Source: Rhizobiales bacterium TNE-4 (lineage in GTDB: Bacteria; Pseudomonadota; Alphaproteobacteria; Rhizobiales; Beijerinckiaceae). Taken from it: a DNA stretch of 64,000 bases. Location: positions 868,001 to 932,000 of the forward strand of contig JAHRCV010000001.1 of NCBI GenBank assembly GCA_019083985.1, in the 5' to 3' direction. Shown here one piece after another: positions 40,625-50,198 of the stretch. Position numbers and translations under genes: made by a program. Within the stretch, counting starts at the first letter, position 1, and the number at the start of each line of letters is the position of its first letter. Below the pieces are notes generated by a model, which worked only from the letters and a program-made list of their open reading frames with translations, searched no databases and was not told the DNA's origin.

Positions 40625-41796
40625 GCAAAAAACGTCTCGTCATTCTAGGAGCGACGGGCTCGATCGGGCGGTCTGTTGCTGATGTCGTTTGCGCCCATCC
40701 GGAACGCTTCGACGTGATGGCGGTTGTCGGCGGGGGAAATGCTGAGGCGCTTGCGGCGATGGCGCGCGAGTTAAACGCCCATTTCGCGGCGATTGCCGAT
40801 GAGGCGCAGGGCGCTGCATTGCACGCGGCGCTTTCAGGATCTGGCATTGCGCATGGCGCGGGTGCGAGCGCTGTGACCGATGCAGCGCGCATGGATTGTG
40901 ATCTCGTGATCGCGTCGATTGTTGGAACGGCTGGTTTGTTTCCGTCGTTCACCGCACTATCCCATGCGCCTGCCATTGCACTCGCTAATAAGGAATGTCT
41001 GGTCTCCGCCGGTCATGCCTTTATGGCGGAAGCGAAGAAACGCAATGTAGTCGTGTTGCCCATGGATTCCGAACACAACGCGATCCATCAAGCACTCGCT
41101 GGCCATAAGGCTGACGATATTGAGACGATGACACTGACGGCCTCTGGTGGTCCGTTTCGCGATTGGGATGCGGCGGCGATCCGCGTCGCTCGCCCTGAAC
41201 AGGCGCTCGCCCATCCAAATTGGAGCATGGGGCGCAAGGTCACGATTGATTCCGCCTCGTTGATGAACAAGGGCCTTGAATTGATCGAAGCGCATCATCT
41301 GTTCGGCATTGCGGCATCGAAGCTCGATGTTGTCGTGCATCCACAATCCATCGTGCATGGGATGGTGAGTTTCGCCGATGGTTCAGTGATTGCGGGGCTT
41401 GCATGTCCCGATATGCGCGTACCGATCGCCCATTGCATGGCCTATCCTGAGCGTCTCCCGCTGCAGACAAAACGGCTCGATCTCGCTTCTCTTGGCCGGC
41501 TTGATTTTACGGCGCCTGACGAGGCGCGGTTCCCGTGCCTCAGGCTCGCGCGCTCTGCTTTGGCGGACGGCGGTGACCGACCGACGGTGCTTAATGCGGC
41601 CAATGAGATTGCGGTGGCCGCGTTCCTCGATCGAGAGATCCCCTTCGGTGGCATTGCGGCTGTGGTGGAAGGTGTACTTGAAAGCCTGCCGCATCAGGGC
41701 GCGCCGGCCTCCGTTGGCGATGCGTTAGCCATCGATGCCGAAGCACGCCATCACGCGCGCCGCTTCGTCCAGTCGCGCTTGTCAGCGGCACAGTGA
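40621..41796 (+). CDS. dxr: 1-deoxy-D-xylulose 5-phosphate reductoisomerase
   Basis: Second step of the MEP isoprenoid pathway, NADPH-dependent. 391 residues. NADPH loop LGATGSIGRS at the N-terminus, NKECLVSAG, the metal/substrate region PMDSEHNAI, the flexible loop ASGGPFRDW, MGRKVTIDSASLMNKGLE and HPQSIVHGMV. It overlaps cdsA (ATGA). Its proximity to uppS groups isoprenoid precursor and carrier synthesis. Confidence 0.97.
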   Translation: MSKKRLVILGATGSIGRSVADVVCAHPERFDVMAVVGGGNAEALAAMARELNAHFAAIADEAQGAALHAALSGSGIAHGAGASAVTDAARMDCDLVIASIVGTAGLFPSFTALSHAPAIALANKECLVSAGHAFMAEAKKRNVVVLPMDSEHNAIHQALAGHKADDIETMTLTASGGPFRDWDAAAIRVARPEQALAHPNWSMGRKVTIDSASLMNKGLELIEAHHLFGIAASKLDVVVHPQSIVHGMVSFADGSVIAGLACPDMRVPIAHCMAYPERLPLQTKRLDLASLGRLDFTAPDEARFPCLRLARSALADGGDRPTVLNAANEIAVAAFLDREIPFGGIAAVVEGVLESLPHQGAPASVGDALAIDAEARHHARRFVQSRLSAAQ

Positions 41797-41847
41797 CGCC
41801 TCATTTACGGCGCATGGGCTAGTTTGCCCTTTTGATGGAGTTGGCTC

Positions 41848-42975
41848 TTGTCGTTTCTCACCGCCATGACCGGTTCGCTCCCGTCGTTTTTGACGGCGAT
41901 TGCCGCTTTCCTGTTTGTGTTGACGTTGATCGTCTTCGTTCATGAGCTGGGGCATTATCTCGTGGCCCGCTGGTGTGGCGTGCGGGTCGAGGTCTTTTCG
42001 GTGGGGTTTGGCCGGGAAATCTATGGCCGGACTGATCGCCTTGGGACGCGCTGGCGCCTGAGCCTCATCCCGCTCGGCGGATATGTGAAATTCTTCGGTG
42101 ATTTTAACGAAGCCTCCATGCCCGACCCTGAAGCCCAGCGTCTGAGTGCGGCTGAGCGGGCCGTCACCCTGACATTTCAGCCGGTCTGGAAACGGGCTGC
42201 CATCGTGGCCGCCGGGCCGATTGCCAACTTCCTCTTGGCCATCGTGATCTTCACCGCGACCTATATGGCCTATGGCCAGCAAATCATGCCGCCGCGTGTG
42301 GCGGCGGTGGTCGAAGGCGGAGCCGCGGCGCAGGCTGGTTTCCAGCCAGGCGATCTCGTTCTGTCTATTGAAGGAAAGCCAATCGAGAGTTTTGCCGATA
42401 TCCAGCGGATTGTGTCGCTGCGAGCGGGGGATCCGCTCCGCTTCGAAATCGAGCGGAAGAACCAGCTTCTGACGCTGACCGTTGTGCCGCAGAGCATGGA
42501 TGTGACGGGGCTGGGCGGCAAACAGCGGATGGGCCGGATCGGGCTGCAAGGCATCTCCGATATCCGTGAGGCTGTTGTGAAATCCTATGGGCCAGCGGAA
42601 GCGGTTGTCATGGCCGTTCGTGAGACCGGTCGCCAGATCGGCGATAATCTCCGTTTCATTACACGCGCTTTCGAAGGGCGCGCTGAATTAAGCCAATTGT
42701 CAGGCCCGATCGGCATTGCGCGGGTAGCAGGGGAGGTCGCTTCGATTTCCCTGATCTCGCTGATTGCTCTGGCCGCAACGCTGTCTATTTCAATCGGGCT
42801 CGTGAACCTTTTCCCGATTCCCATCCTAGACGGTGGCCATCTCGTCCTCCTCGCGTATGAGGCGGTGGTGGGGCGTCCCTTGAACGCTACGGCACAGGAA
42901 TGGGCATTCCGTGCCGGTTTTGTTCTCCTCATCGGATTGATGACTTTTTCGGTCGTCAACGACATTGTACGGTGA
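41848..42975 (+). CDS. rseP: RIP metalloprotease RseP (site-2 protease family)
   Basis: Inner-membrane zinc protease that cleaves anti-sigma factors and remnant signal peptides. 375 residues. Zinc motif HELGH in FVHELGHYLVARW, one periplasmic PDZ domain (about 135-220, EGGAAAQAGFQPGDLVLSIEGKPIE) and the C-terminal third-ligand region NLFPIPILDGGHL. Start: TTG 41848 is preferred because GGAG lies 7 nt upstream, while ATG 41866 has no site; the difference is six residues. One PDZ domain rather than the two of E. coli. Confidence 0.94.
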   Translation: MSFLTAMTGSLPSFLTAIAAFLFVLTLIVFVHELGHYLVARWCGVRVEVFSVGFGREIYGRTDRLGTRWRLSLIPLGGYVKFFGDFNEASMPDPEAQRLSAAERAVTLTFQPVWKRAAIVAAGPIANFLLAIVIFTATYMAYGQQIMPPRVAAVVEGGAAAQAGFQPGDLVLSIEGKPIESFADIQRIVSLRAGDPLRFEIERKNQLLTLTVVPQSMDVTGLGGKQRMGRIGLQGISDIREAVVKSYGPAEAVVMAVRETGRQIGDNLRFITRAFEGRAELSQLSGPIGIARVAGEVASISLISLIALAATLSISIGLVNLFPIPILDGGHLVLLAYEAVVGRPLNATAQEWAFRAGFVLLIGLMTFSVVNDIVR

Positions 42976-42978
42976 AAG

Positions 42979-43018
42979 ATGGTTAATAACCTGTTGCATT
43001 TAGGCCTCTTTTAACCAT
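42979..43018. promoter_or_regulatory. Inverted pair of CtrA-type half-sites upstream of bamA
   Basis: ATGGTTAA at 42979-42986 and its exact inverse TTAACCAT at 43011-43018, 24 bp apart. TTAACCAT matches the half-site described for CtrA in alphaproteobacteria. As RNA the arms could also form a weak hairpin. It sits immediately after the rseP stop and about 160 bp before bamA. Confidence 0.35.
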
Positions 43019-43178
43019 TTCCGTGACAAAGATGGGGCAACAGGGGGGTAGAATCGCGTTCTGTTGGCTTACAAGCGTTTGCACAGTCTCTGAAAATTAG
43101 TAGAAAGCGAGACGGACGACCGGGATTCCGGGCGGACCTCAGTTTCTACGAGCCTGACAACAACAGGACGGATAATCG

Positions 43179-45671
43179 ATGACGTTCGAGAACCTCGGCA
43201 AAACGGCCCTTTTGAAGTTTGGCCGCAACGCCACTCTCGCCTTGGCGCTCCTGCTCTCCAGCGGGGCGGCTTTCGCTCAATCCGTTGTGGTGCAGGGCAA
43301 CAAACGCGTTTCCACGGACACGATCCGTTCTTACGCGGTGGATCAGCCCGCGGCCGAGGTGCAAAAAGAACTGATGCAGACGGGTCTGTTCTCGTCGGTC
43401 AGCGTCTCGAAGCGCGGTAATCAGACGGTCATCACCGTCAAGGAAAACGACACGATCAACCGCGTCGCTTTCGAAGGTAACAAGAAGATCAAGTCCGAAC
43501 AGCTCATTCCGGAGCTGCAAACCAAAGCGCGCGGTCCGATCAGCCAGCAGACGATCGATGCAGACGTGCAGCGCATCAAGGAAATCTATCAGCGTTCGGG
43601 CCGTGGCCTCGCGCAAGTGTCGGCCCGTCTCGTGCCGCTCCCCAACGGCACGACCGACGTCGTGTTCACCGTGAACGAGGGTGACAAGACAGGCGTGAAG
43701 TCGATCGAATTTGTCGGCAACAATGCCTACTCAGCGCGCACATTGCGCGACGTGATGTCGACGACGGAATCCAATTTTCTGTCTTGGCTGAAGACGTCTG
43801 ACGTCTACGATCCGGACAAGATCGCAGCGGACGAAGAATTGATCCGCCGCTTCTATCTCAAGAACGGCTATGCCGATTTCCGCATTGTCAGCACGAACAC
43901 CGTGTTCGATCCGCAGGAAGCCGGTTACAAGGTTGTGATCACTGTCGACGAAGGCCGCCAGTATAAGGTGGGCGCCGTCTCGGTCGATTCTCGCATCAAG
44001 GACGTCCAGTCCGACCAGCTGCGCTCGCGCTCGAAGACCTCCGAAGGTTCGGTCTACAACGCTGAGGAAGTCGAGAAGACGCTGCAGGCGATGACACAGG
44101 ATGTCGCCAGCAAGGGTTACGCCTTCGCGCAGGTTCGCCCTCAGGGCCAACGTGATCCGGAAACGGGCAAGATCAACATCAACTATGTGGTTGAAGAAGG
44201 TCCGCGCGTTTACGTCGAGCGCATCAACATCCGCGGCAACACGCGTACGCGCGATTACGTCATCCGCCGCGAACTCGATGTCGGCGAAGGTGACGCTTAC
44301 AACAAGATCATGATCGACCGCGCCGAGCGCCGGTTGAACAATCTGGGTTATTTCGCCAAGGTCCGTATCACGAACGAGCCTGGCTCGACGCCGGATCGCG
44401 TGATCATCAACGTGGACGTCGAAGACAAGGCGACCGGTCAGTTCTCGATCGCGGGCGGTTACTCGACCTCTGACGGCTTCATCGGTGAAGTCGCGATCTC
44501 GGAATCGAACTTCTTGGGTCGTGGTCAGTATGTCCGTCTTGCTGGTACTTACGGCCAGTATTCGCGCGGTATCGACTTCTCGTTCACCGAGCCGTTCTTC
44601 ATGGAACAGCGGCTTGCGGCGGGCTTCGACCTCTTCGCGAAATATTCGGATAACACCCTCTACACGCGCTACGCCAACCAGATGCTCGGTGGTACGCTGC
44701 GTATGGGCATTCCGCTGACGGAAGAGATCTCGGCCTTGATCCGCTATTCGGCGTATCAGCAGAAGATCACGATCCCGAATACGGTCTCGACGCCGTATAA
44801 TGACTGCTTCTATCCGATCCCGGGCTTCACGGGATTGCAGCCGAATGGTTCGACGATCAATCCGGGCAGCCCTGGGTTCTACTCGAACTCGGTCTACACG
44901 GGCTGCGCGGATAATGGCGAAGCATCGATGGCTATCAAGGAAGCGCAGGGCACGACTTTCACTTCGCTCGCCGGCTACACGCTTGCTTACAACACGCTGA
45001 ACAACAATAAGAACCCGACGGGTGGCTGGTACGCAGAACTGAAGCAGGATTTCGCCGGTCTCGGCGGCGATGCCCAGTATATCCGCACCAGTGGTGAGGC
45101 ACGTTATTATCAAGAACTGACGAATGATGTCGTCGGCTTCCTCAAAGTGCAGGGCGGTTACCTCTTTGGGTATGGTGATCAGAACCTCCGCATCGTCGAC
45201 AATTTCTTCATGGGTCCGAACCTCGTTCGCGGCTTCGCACCGGCCGGTATCGGCCCACGCGACATCACCGTGAACCCGCAGCAGAACGCGCTCGGCGGCA
45301 CGACCTATTTCGGCGGTACGGCTGAAGTTCAGTTCCCGATCTACGGCATTCCGAAAGAGTTCGGCATGCGCGGCGCGGTTTTCGCCGATGCCGGTACGCT
45401 GTTCGGGTATGACGGCCAGATCAATTACGCGAACAAGGTTCCGGGTGCGACGAATTACTGCCCGCCTGTCGGTAGCCCGCAGACGTCGTGGACCTATCAG
45501 CCGACCTGTATCAACGTGGTCGACTCGAGCATGATCCGCTCGTCGGTGGGTGTGTCGTTGTTGTGGACATCGCCGCTGGGTCCGATCCGCTTCGACTGGG
45601 CCTATCCGCTGTCCAAGCAGCAATATGACCAGACGCAGTATTTCCGCTTCTCGGGCGGCACCTCATTCTGA
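43179..45671 (+). CDS. bamA: Outer membrane protein assembly factor BamA
   Basis: Core of the BAM machine that folds beta-barrels into the outer membrane. 830 residues. Signal peptide ends around LSSGAAFAQS; POTRA domains fill residues ~36-350 (for example VVVQGNKRVSTDTIRSY, VAFEGNKKIKSEQ, SIEFVGNNAYSARTLRD, RINIRGNTRTRDYVIRREL). The beta-barrel follows, including the conserved VRGF loop motif seen as NLVRGFAPAGIGPRD, and the chain ends in phenylalanine (GGTSF), the recognition signal for BAM itself. AGGACGG lies 7 nt before the ATG. A terminator follows. Confidence 0.97.
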   Translation: MTFENLGKTALLKFGRNATLALALLLSSGAAFAQSVVVQGNKRVSTDTIRSYAVDQPAAEVQKELMQTGLFSSVSVSKRGNQTVITVKENDTINRVAFEGNKKIKSEQLIPELQTKARGPISQQTIDADVQRIKEIYQRSGRGLAQVSARLVPLPNGTTDVVFTVNEGDKTGVKSIEFVGNNAYSARTLRDVMSTTESNFLSWLKTSDVYDPDKIAADEELIRRFYLKNGYADFRIVSTNTVFDPQEAGYKVVITVDEGRQYKVGAVSVDSRIKDVQSDQLRSRSKTSEGSVYNAEEVEKTLQAMTQDVASKGYAFAQVRPQGQRDPETGKININYVVEEGPRVYVERINIRGNTRTRDYVIRRELDVGEGDAYNKIMIDRAERRLNNLGYFAKVRITNEPGSTPDRVIINVDVEDKATGQFSIAGGYSTSDGFIGEVAISESNFLGRGQYVRLAGTYGQYSRGIDFSFTEPFFMEQRLAAGFDLFAKYSDNTLYTRYANQMLGGTLRMGIPLTEEISALIRYSAYQQKITIPNTVSTPYNDCFYPIPGFTGLQPNGSTINPGSPGFYSNSVYTGCADNGEASMAIKEAQGTTFTSLAGYTLAYNTLNNNKNPTGGWYAELKQDFAGLGGDAQYIRTSGEARYYQELTNDVVGFLKVQGGYLFGYGDQNLRIVDNFFMGPNLVRGFAPAGIGPRDITVNPQQNALGGTTYFGGTAEVQFPIYGIPKEFGMRGAVFADAGTLFGYDGQINYANKVPGATNYCPPVGSPQTSWTYQPTCINVVDSSMIRSSVGVSLLWTSPLGPIRFDWAYPLSKQQYDQTQYFRFSGGTSF

Positions 45672-45679
45672 CGAAGGTT

Positions 45680-45709
45680 AGAGCCGGGTCACTCCCGGCT
45701 CTTTCTCTC
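45680..45709 (+). terminator. Intrinsic terminator between bamA and lpxD
   Basis: AGAGCCGGG (45680-45688), loop TCACT, CCCGGCTCT (45694-45702), then TTCTCTCT. The stem is perfect over 9 bp. It ends about 8 nt before the lpxD start codon, in the place where a ribosome-binding site would be expected. Confidence 0.75.
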
Positions 45710-45717
45710 TCACCATC

Positions 45718-46776
45718 ATGAGCGATCCTTTCTTCTTCTCGCCCTCGGGCCCCATCACGCTTGGCGAGATTGCCGCGCTGACCGGTATTCCGCTCGAAGA
45801 AGGGGCGGACGCTGCGCGTCGGTTTACCGGTTTGCAGCCGCTTGACCGAGCGGGCCCGGCCGACGTCGCGTTTCTGGATAATCCGAAATACGCCGAGCAA
45901 CTGGACGCGAGCCTTGCGGGCGCGTGTTTTGTTGCGCCGAAATTCCGCGGTCGCGTTCCGGCAGGGACAGCGGCGCTCGTCACACCGCATCCCTATCACG
46001 CCTATGCGGCGCTCGCGGCGCGGTTTTATCCGGCCGCGATGCGGCCTGAGCCCGTGCACCAAAAGTCAGGGATTTCGCCGGCCGCACATATTCACCCGGA
46101 AGCGCGACTTGAGCCGAACGTGACCGTCGATCCCGGTGCTGTGATCGGTGCGGGTGCAGAGATTGGTTCGGGCACCATCATTGCCGCGCATGCCGTGATC
46201 GGTCCCGGCGTACGCATCGGGCGTGATTGCTCGATCGGGCCCCATGCGTCCTTGCTGCATGCGCTGGTCGGCAATGGCGTCATCATTCATGGCGGCGCGC
46301 GGATCGGCCAGGACGGGTTCGGCTATGCGATGGGCCCCAAAGGCCACTTCAAAGTACCGCAAACGGGCCGCGTCATCATTCAAGACAAGGTAGAGATCGG
46401 TGCGAATAGCACGATCGACCGCGGCGCAAGTCGTGACACGGTGATTGGCGAGGGGACGAAAATCGACAATCTCGTCCAGATTGCTCACAATGTCGTGATT
46501 GGGCGTCATTGCGTCATCGTCGCGCAAGTGGGCATTTCAGGGTCGACCACGCTCGAAGATTTCGTCGTGCTCGGCGGTCAGGTCGGCGTCGTTGGTCATT
46601 TGCGGATTGGTGCGGGATCGCAAATTGCCGGTTCGAGCAATATCGCCGACGATGTGCCTCCGGGCTCGCGCTGGGGTGGCACGCCGGCCAAACCGATCCG
46701 GCAATGGTTCAGGGAAATAAATACGCTTGCTGCGCTCGCCAAGAAAAAAGATGGCGGGGCAGGGCCAAGCGAATAG
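45718..46776 (+). CDS. lpxD: UDP-3-O-(3-hydroxyacyl)glucosamine N-acyltransferase
   Basis: Third step of lipid A synthesis: adds the N-linked hydroxyacyl chain. 352 residues. An N-terminal uridine-binding domain (1-~105) is followed by left-handed beta-helix hexapeptide repeats ([22 protein letters not shown]), the catalytic-His region [16 protein letters not shown] and a C-terminal helix. No Shine-Dalgarno sequence is visible: the 30 bases before the ATG are a terminator stem and pyrimidine tract. Context rseP-bamA-lpxD-fabZ-lpxA is the standard envelope block. Confidence 0.96.
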   Translation: MSDPFFFSPSGPITLGEIAALTGIPLEEGADAARRFTGLQPLDRAGPADVAFLDNPKYAEQLDASLAGACFVAPKFRGRVPAGTAALVTPHPYHAYAALAARFYPAAMRPEPVHQKSGISPAAHIHPEARLEPNVTVDPGAVIGAGAEIGSGTIIAAHAVIGPGVRIGRDCSIGPHASLLHALVGNGVIIHGGARIGQDGFGYAMGPKGHFKVPQTGRVIIQDKVEIGANSTIDRGASRDTVIGEGTKIDNLVQIAHNVVIGRHCVIVAQVGISGSTTLEDFVVLGGQVGVVGHLRIGAGSQIAGSSNIADDVPPGSRWGGTPAKPIRQWFREINTLAALAKKKDGGAGPSE

Positions 46777-46793
46777 TTGATTTGGAGGACCTG

Positions 46794-47261
46794 ATGAGCG
46801 GTGAACTGAACGCTGAATTGGGATACGCGGATATTCAAAAGATTCTCGAGCTTTTGCCGCATCGCTATCCTTTTTTGCTCGTCGACAAGATCATCGACAT
46901 GAAGGGCGACGAGTCCTGCATCGGCATCAAGAATGTGACGATCAACGAGCCACAGTTTACGGGGCATTTTCCGCAGGCGCCGGTTCTGCCGGGCGTGATG
47001 ATCATCGAAGGGATGGCGCAAACCGCTGGTGCTTTGTGCGTTGCTTCGCGCGGCGGCAAGAAGCCGAAGCTCGTCTATTTCATGACGATTGAGAATGCGA
47101 AGTTCCGTAAACCTGTCGTGCCGGGCGATCGGCTCGAATATCACATGACAAAGACCAAGCAGCGCGCGACGATGTGGTGGTTCCGTGGTGAAGCCAAGGT
47201 CGATGGCCAACTCGTGGCGGAAGCGACCGTCAGTGCTATGCTGGTGATGGACGACCAATGA
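46794..47261 (+). CDS. fabZ: 3-hydroxyacyl-[acyl-carrier-protein] dehydratase FabZ
   Basis: Hot-dog-fold dehydratase of fatty acid elongation, competing with LpxA for hydroxyacyl-ACP. 155 residues. Signature [14 protein letters not shown] (catalytic His), then [26 protein letters not shown] with the catalytic Glu. ATG 46794 has GGAGG at 46784-46788; an open frame extending to 46509 lies inside lpxD. It overlaps lpxA (ATGA). Confidence 0.97.
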   Translation: MSGELNAELGYADIQKILELLPHRYPFLLVDKIIDMKGDESCIGIKNVTINEPQFTGHFPQAPVLPGVMIIEGMAQTAGALCVASRGGKKPKLVYFMTIENAKFRKPVVPGDRLEYHMTKTKQRATMWWFRGEAKVDGQLVAEATVSAMLVMDDQ

Positions 47262-48049
47262 TTCATCCCTCCGCCGTCATCGATCCAAAAGCGAAAATTG
47301 GCCGCGATGTTCGGATAGGCCCGTTTTGCATGATCGGTCCGGATGTCGAGCTTGGTGATGGCTCACATTTGATCAGTCATGTTGCGCTCGCTGGAAAAAC
47401 AAAAATCGGTGCGCGCACGCGGATTTTTCCATTCGCATCGGTTGGTCATGAGCCGCAGGATCTGAAGTTCCACGGCGAGGATTCTCAGCTCTTCATTGGT
47501 GACGATTGCCTGATCCGTGAAGGTGTCACGATCAATCCTGGCACTGAAGGCGGCGGGCTGATCACGTCGATTGGTAATAAATGCACCTTTCTCGCGAATT
47601 CGCATGTCGCCCATGATTGCCGCATTGGCAATCACGTTATCTTCTCCAATAATGTGATGTTGGCAGGCCACTGCCATGTCGACGATTATGCCATTATCGG
47701 TGGTGGTGCAGCCGTCCATCAATTCTGTCGCGTCGGTGCTCACGCCTTTGTCGGCGGTCTTTCGGGCGTCGAGAATGATCTCATTCCTTACGGGATAGCC
47801 ATTGGCAATCGCGCGCGTTTGGCTGGTCTGAACATTGTCGGCCTTAAGCGTCGCGGCTTTGATCGTGATGCGATCCACGATATTCGCCGTGCCTATCGCT
47901 TGCTGTTTGCCAATGAAGGTACGTTGCAAGAACGTGTCGAGGATGTAGCGCTCGAATTTGCGAGCCATCCGCTCGTCCATGAAATTCTCGATTTTATCCG
48001 CGAAGGCGGGAATCGCTCCATCTGTACGCCGCGCGACAGCGAGGGCTAA
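47258..48049 (+). CDS. lpxA: UDP-N-acetylglucosamine acyltransferase
   Basis: First step of lipid A synthesis, a beta-helix trimer. 263 residues. Starts [23 protein letters not shown] with hexapeptide repeats throughout, the catalytic-His motif [15 protein letters not shown] and the signature [17 protein letters not shown]. The C-terminal helical domain covers ~190-263. Overlaps fabZ by 4 bp; lpxI follows 3 bp later. Confidence 0.97.
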   Translation: MIHPSAVIDPKAKIGRDVRIGPFCMIGPDVELGDGSHLISHVALAGKTKIGARTRIFPFASVGHEPQDLKFHGEDSQLFIGDDCLIREGVTINPGTEGGGLITSIGNKCTFLANSHVAHDCRIGNHVIFSNNVMLAGHCHVDDYAIIGGGAAVHQFCRVGAHAFVGGLSGVENDLIPYGIAIGNRARLAGLNIVGLKRRGFDRDAIHDIRRAYRLLFANEGTLQERVEDVALEFASHPLVHEILDFIREGGNRSICTPRDSEG

Positions 48050-48052
48050 GCC

Positions 48053-48883
48053 ATGCGCGTCGGCATCGTAGCCGGAGGCGGTGCATTCCCCGGCGAGATT
48101 GCTGAGGCGGCGCGTGCAGCAGGCCATGATGTTTATGTGCTGATGATTGCGGGCTTTGCCGAACAGGCATTGGCCCGTTTTCCGCATGGCATGGCTGAGA
48201 TCGTTGATCCGGATCGAGTGTTCGCGCTTTTGCGCGGTGCCAGCGTGGATGTGATCGTTTTTGCCGGTGGCGTGCGCCGGCCCGCGGCGTCAACCTTATT
48301 TGCGCTGGCCACGTCATCCCATAAACGCGAAATCGTGCGGCGCCTTTTGGGAGGCGGTGACGATCATCTCTTGCGCGCCGTCGTCACCATGTTTGAGGAA
48401 GAAGGGTTTTCGGTGGTGGCACCGGAGACTGTTGCACCGGGCATTCTGATTGGCGCCGGGCAGGGTGGAGTTGCTCCCTTCGCAGCCGAATGGCACGGCG
48501 ATTTGCAGCGTGCACGGGATGTGTTGGCTGCTTTATCCCCCTTTGATGTCGGCCAAGGGTGCGTTGTGGCGCGCGGACAAATTCTTGCCATTGAAGGACC
48601 CGAAGGTACCGATGCGATGCTGGAGCGCGTGGCGCGGATGCGGCGTCGCTTTCCGTTCGGCAAGCCGCGTGAAACGGGCGGACTACTCGTCAAAGCACCG
48701 AAGCGCGGGCAAGAGCGGCGTGTTGATCTACCTGCGATTGGGCCACGCACTTTTGCGAATGCCGCGCGTGCAGGTTTGACGGCTGTCTGTGTGGCCGCTG
48801 ACGAGGCGATCGTGATTGATCGGCCAGCGACGATTGCCTCTGCTGATTGGCATGGCGTCGCGCTTTATGGATTTACGCCATGA
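48053..48883 (+). CDS. lpxI: UDP-2,3-diacylglucosamine diphosphatase LpxI
   Basis: Hydrolyses UDP-2,3-diacylglucosamine to lipid X, the fourth step of lipid A synthesis. 276 residues, DUF1009 family. Begins with a nucleotide-binding GIVAGGGAFPGEIAEAA loop; conserved C-terminal region with QEQR-type GQERRVDLPAIGPRTFANAARAGLTAVCVAAD. Alphaproteobacteria use LpxI in place of the unrelated LpxH of E. coli, and position between lpxA and lpxB fits. Overlaps lpxB (ATGA). Confidence 0.94.
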   Translation: MRVGIVAGGGAFPGEIAEAARAAGHDVYVLMIAGFAEQALARFPHGMAEIVDPDRVFALLRGASVDVIVFAGGVRRPAASTLFALATSSHKREIVRRLLGGGDDHLLRAVVTMFEEEGFSVVAPETVAPGILIGAGQGGVAPFAAEWHGDLQRARDVLAALSPFDVGQGCVVARGQILAIEGPEGTDAMLERVARMRRRFPFGKPRETGGLLVKAPKRGQERRVDLPAIGPRTFANAARAGLTAVCVAADEAIVIDRPATIASADWHGVALYGFTP

Positions 48884-50031
48884 AGATTGCGATGGTCGCG
48901 GGCGAAGCCAGTGGTGATGAACTCGGTTACAAGCTGATGGCGGCGTTGAAGCGTCGCACGCCGGTCAGTTTCATTGGTGTCGGCGGGCCGCGCATGGAAG
49001 CCGAAGGGCTGACGAGCTTTTTCCCGATGGCGGATATCGCTGTCATGGGCATCGTTCCTGTCATCAAGAAATTGCCCACGCTGCTGGCGCGCATTCGCGA
49101 GACAACGAATAAGATCATCGCCGCGCGTCCCGATATTCTTGTCATCATCGATAGCCCTGATTTCACGCACCGCGTTGCAAAGCGCGTGCGTAAGACACTG
49201 CCCAATCTACCCGTCGTCGATTATGTTAGTCCGAGTGTTTGGGCGTGGCGTCCGGGCCGTGCCAAGGCGATGCGCGCTTATGTCGATCACGTCCTGGCGC
49301 TGTTGCCTTTTGAACCTGCAGCGCATCAACGGCTTCATGGGCCAGCCTGTACCTATGTCGGCCATCCCCTGACCGAAATTCTAACAACACTGCGGCCTTC
49401 GCCAGCGGAAGCGCAGCGGCGCGACGCACATCCCTTCCGTTTGCTTGTTCTACCCGGCAGCCGACGGTCGGAAATTCGGCGTCTGCTTGCTGTCTTTGGT
49501 GAAACGGTGGAGCGCGTAGCGCGCATCGTGCCTGCCCTTGATATCGTCTTGCCAGCCGTGCCGCATTTGCATGATGACATTGTTGCGGGCGTTCAATCAT
49601 GGCCGATTAAGCCGCGTATCGTGTCGGGCGTCGATGCCAAGTATGAAGCATTTCGGACGGCGCGTGCCGCTCTTGCGGCATCGGGGACTGTGACGCTCGA
49701 ATTGGCGCTATCACAAGTGCCCACGGTCGTCGCCTATAAGGTCTCGAAGCTCGAAGAGCAGTTGAAATATCTCATCACCGTTTCGACAATCGTTTTGCCG
49801 AATTTGATTTTAGGCGAAAATGCAATTCCGGAATTTCTGCAAGCGGATGCGAACCCTGAACAATTGAGTGTGGCGCTCTTGCCTTTGCTGGGCGATACGC
49901 CCGAGCGTACGCTTCAGATGAAGGCGTTTGCGAAACTGGATGATCTGATGCGTCTGCCTGAGGGGACACCCAGCGACAAAGCTGCTGAGATTGTGTTGGC
50001 GACTGCGCAGGGTTTGAACCCGTCCTCATGA
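48880..50031 (+). CDS. lpxB: Lipid-A-disaccharide synthase
   Basis: Family GT19 glycosyltransferase joining lipid X with UDP-diacylglucosamine. 383 residues. Motifs: MVAGEASGDELGYKLM, FIGVGGPRMEAEGL, VIIDSPDFTHRVAKR, DYVSPSVWAWRPGRAKAM, LPGSRRSEI, and ALAASGTVTLELAL for sugar-nucleotide binding. ATG 48880 overlaps the lpxI stop; the frame open from 48847 is inside lpxI. Last gene of the envelope block. Confidence 0.97.
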   Translation: MKIAMVAGEASGDELGYKLMAALKRRTPVSFIGVGGPRMEAEGLTSFFPMADIAVMGIVPVIKKLPTLLARIRETTNKIIAARPDILVIIDSPDFTHRVAKRVRKTLPNLPVVDYVSPSVWAWRPGRAKAMRAYVDHVLALLPFEPAAHQRLHGPACTYVGHPLTEILTTLRPSPAEAQRRDAHPFRLLVLPGSRRSEIRRLLAVFGETVERVARIVPALDIVLPAVPHLHDDIVAGVQSWPIKPRIVSGVDAKYEAFRTARAALAASGTVTLELALSQVPTVVAYKVSKLEEQLKYLITVSTIVLPNLILGENAIPEFLQADANPEQLSVALLPLLGDTPERTLQMKAFAKLDDLMRLPEGTPSDKAAEIVLATAQGLNPSS

Positions 50032-50075
50032 TACGGTCATAGGTGCTCTGCCGGTGCATGCAGTCTGAGCGAAAG

Positions 50076-50124
50076 CCCTCATGGTTCGAGACGCGATGCG
50101 CCGCATCGCTCCTCAGCAGGAGGG
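50076..50124. repeat. Palindromic intergenic repeat, second copy
   Basis: Framed by CCCTC (50076-50080) and GAGGG (50120-50124), with CATGGTTCGAGACG and the inner stem GCGATGC / GCATCGC, then CTCCTCAG. Same skeleton as the repeat after lon at 3520-3621. It lies in the lpxB-gltA convergent gap (50032-50198), which has no gene. Confidence 0.65.
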
Positions 50125-50148
50125 ACTCATTATTTCCCAACGTTTCAA

Positions 50149-50174
50149 CAAAAAAGCGAGCCGAAGCCCGCTTT
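50149..50174 (-). terminator. Intrinsic terminator of gltA (probably bidirectional)
   Basis: Minus strand: AGCGGGC, TTCG tetraloop, GCTCGCT, then TTTTTT (down to about 50150). The 7-bp stem includes one G-T pair. On the plus strand the stem is followed by TTCTC, so it may also stop lpxB transcription. It lies 25 bp after the gltA stop. Confidence 0.85.
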
Positions 50175-50198
50175 CTCATTGTGTTCCTTTAAAATCGT

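Noticed and set aside
43731-45623. 630-residue open frame opposite bamA
   Set aside because: Shadow of a long conserved gene; dense in Arg, Val and Asp from reverse-frame codon bias, with no recognisable motif.
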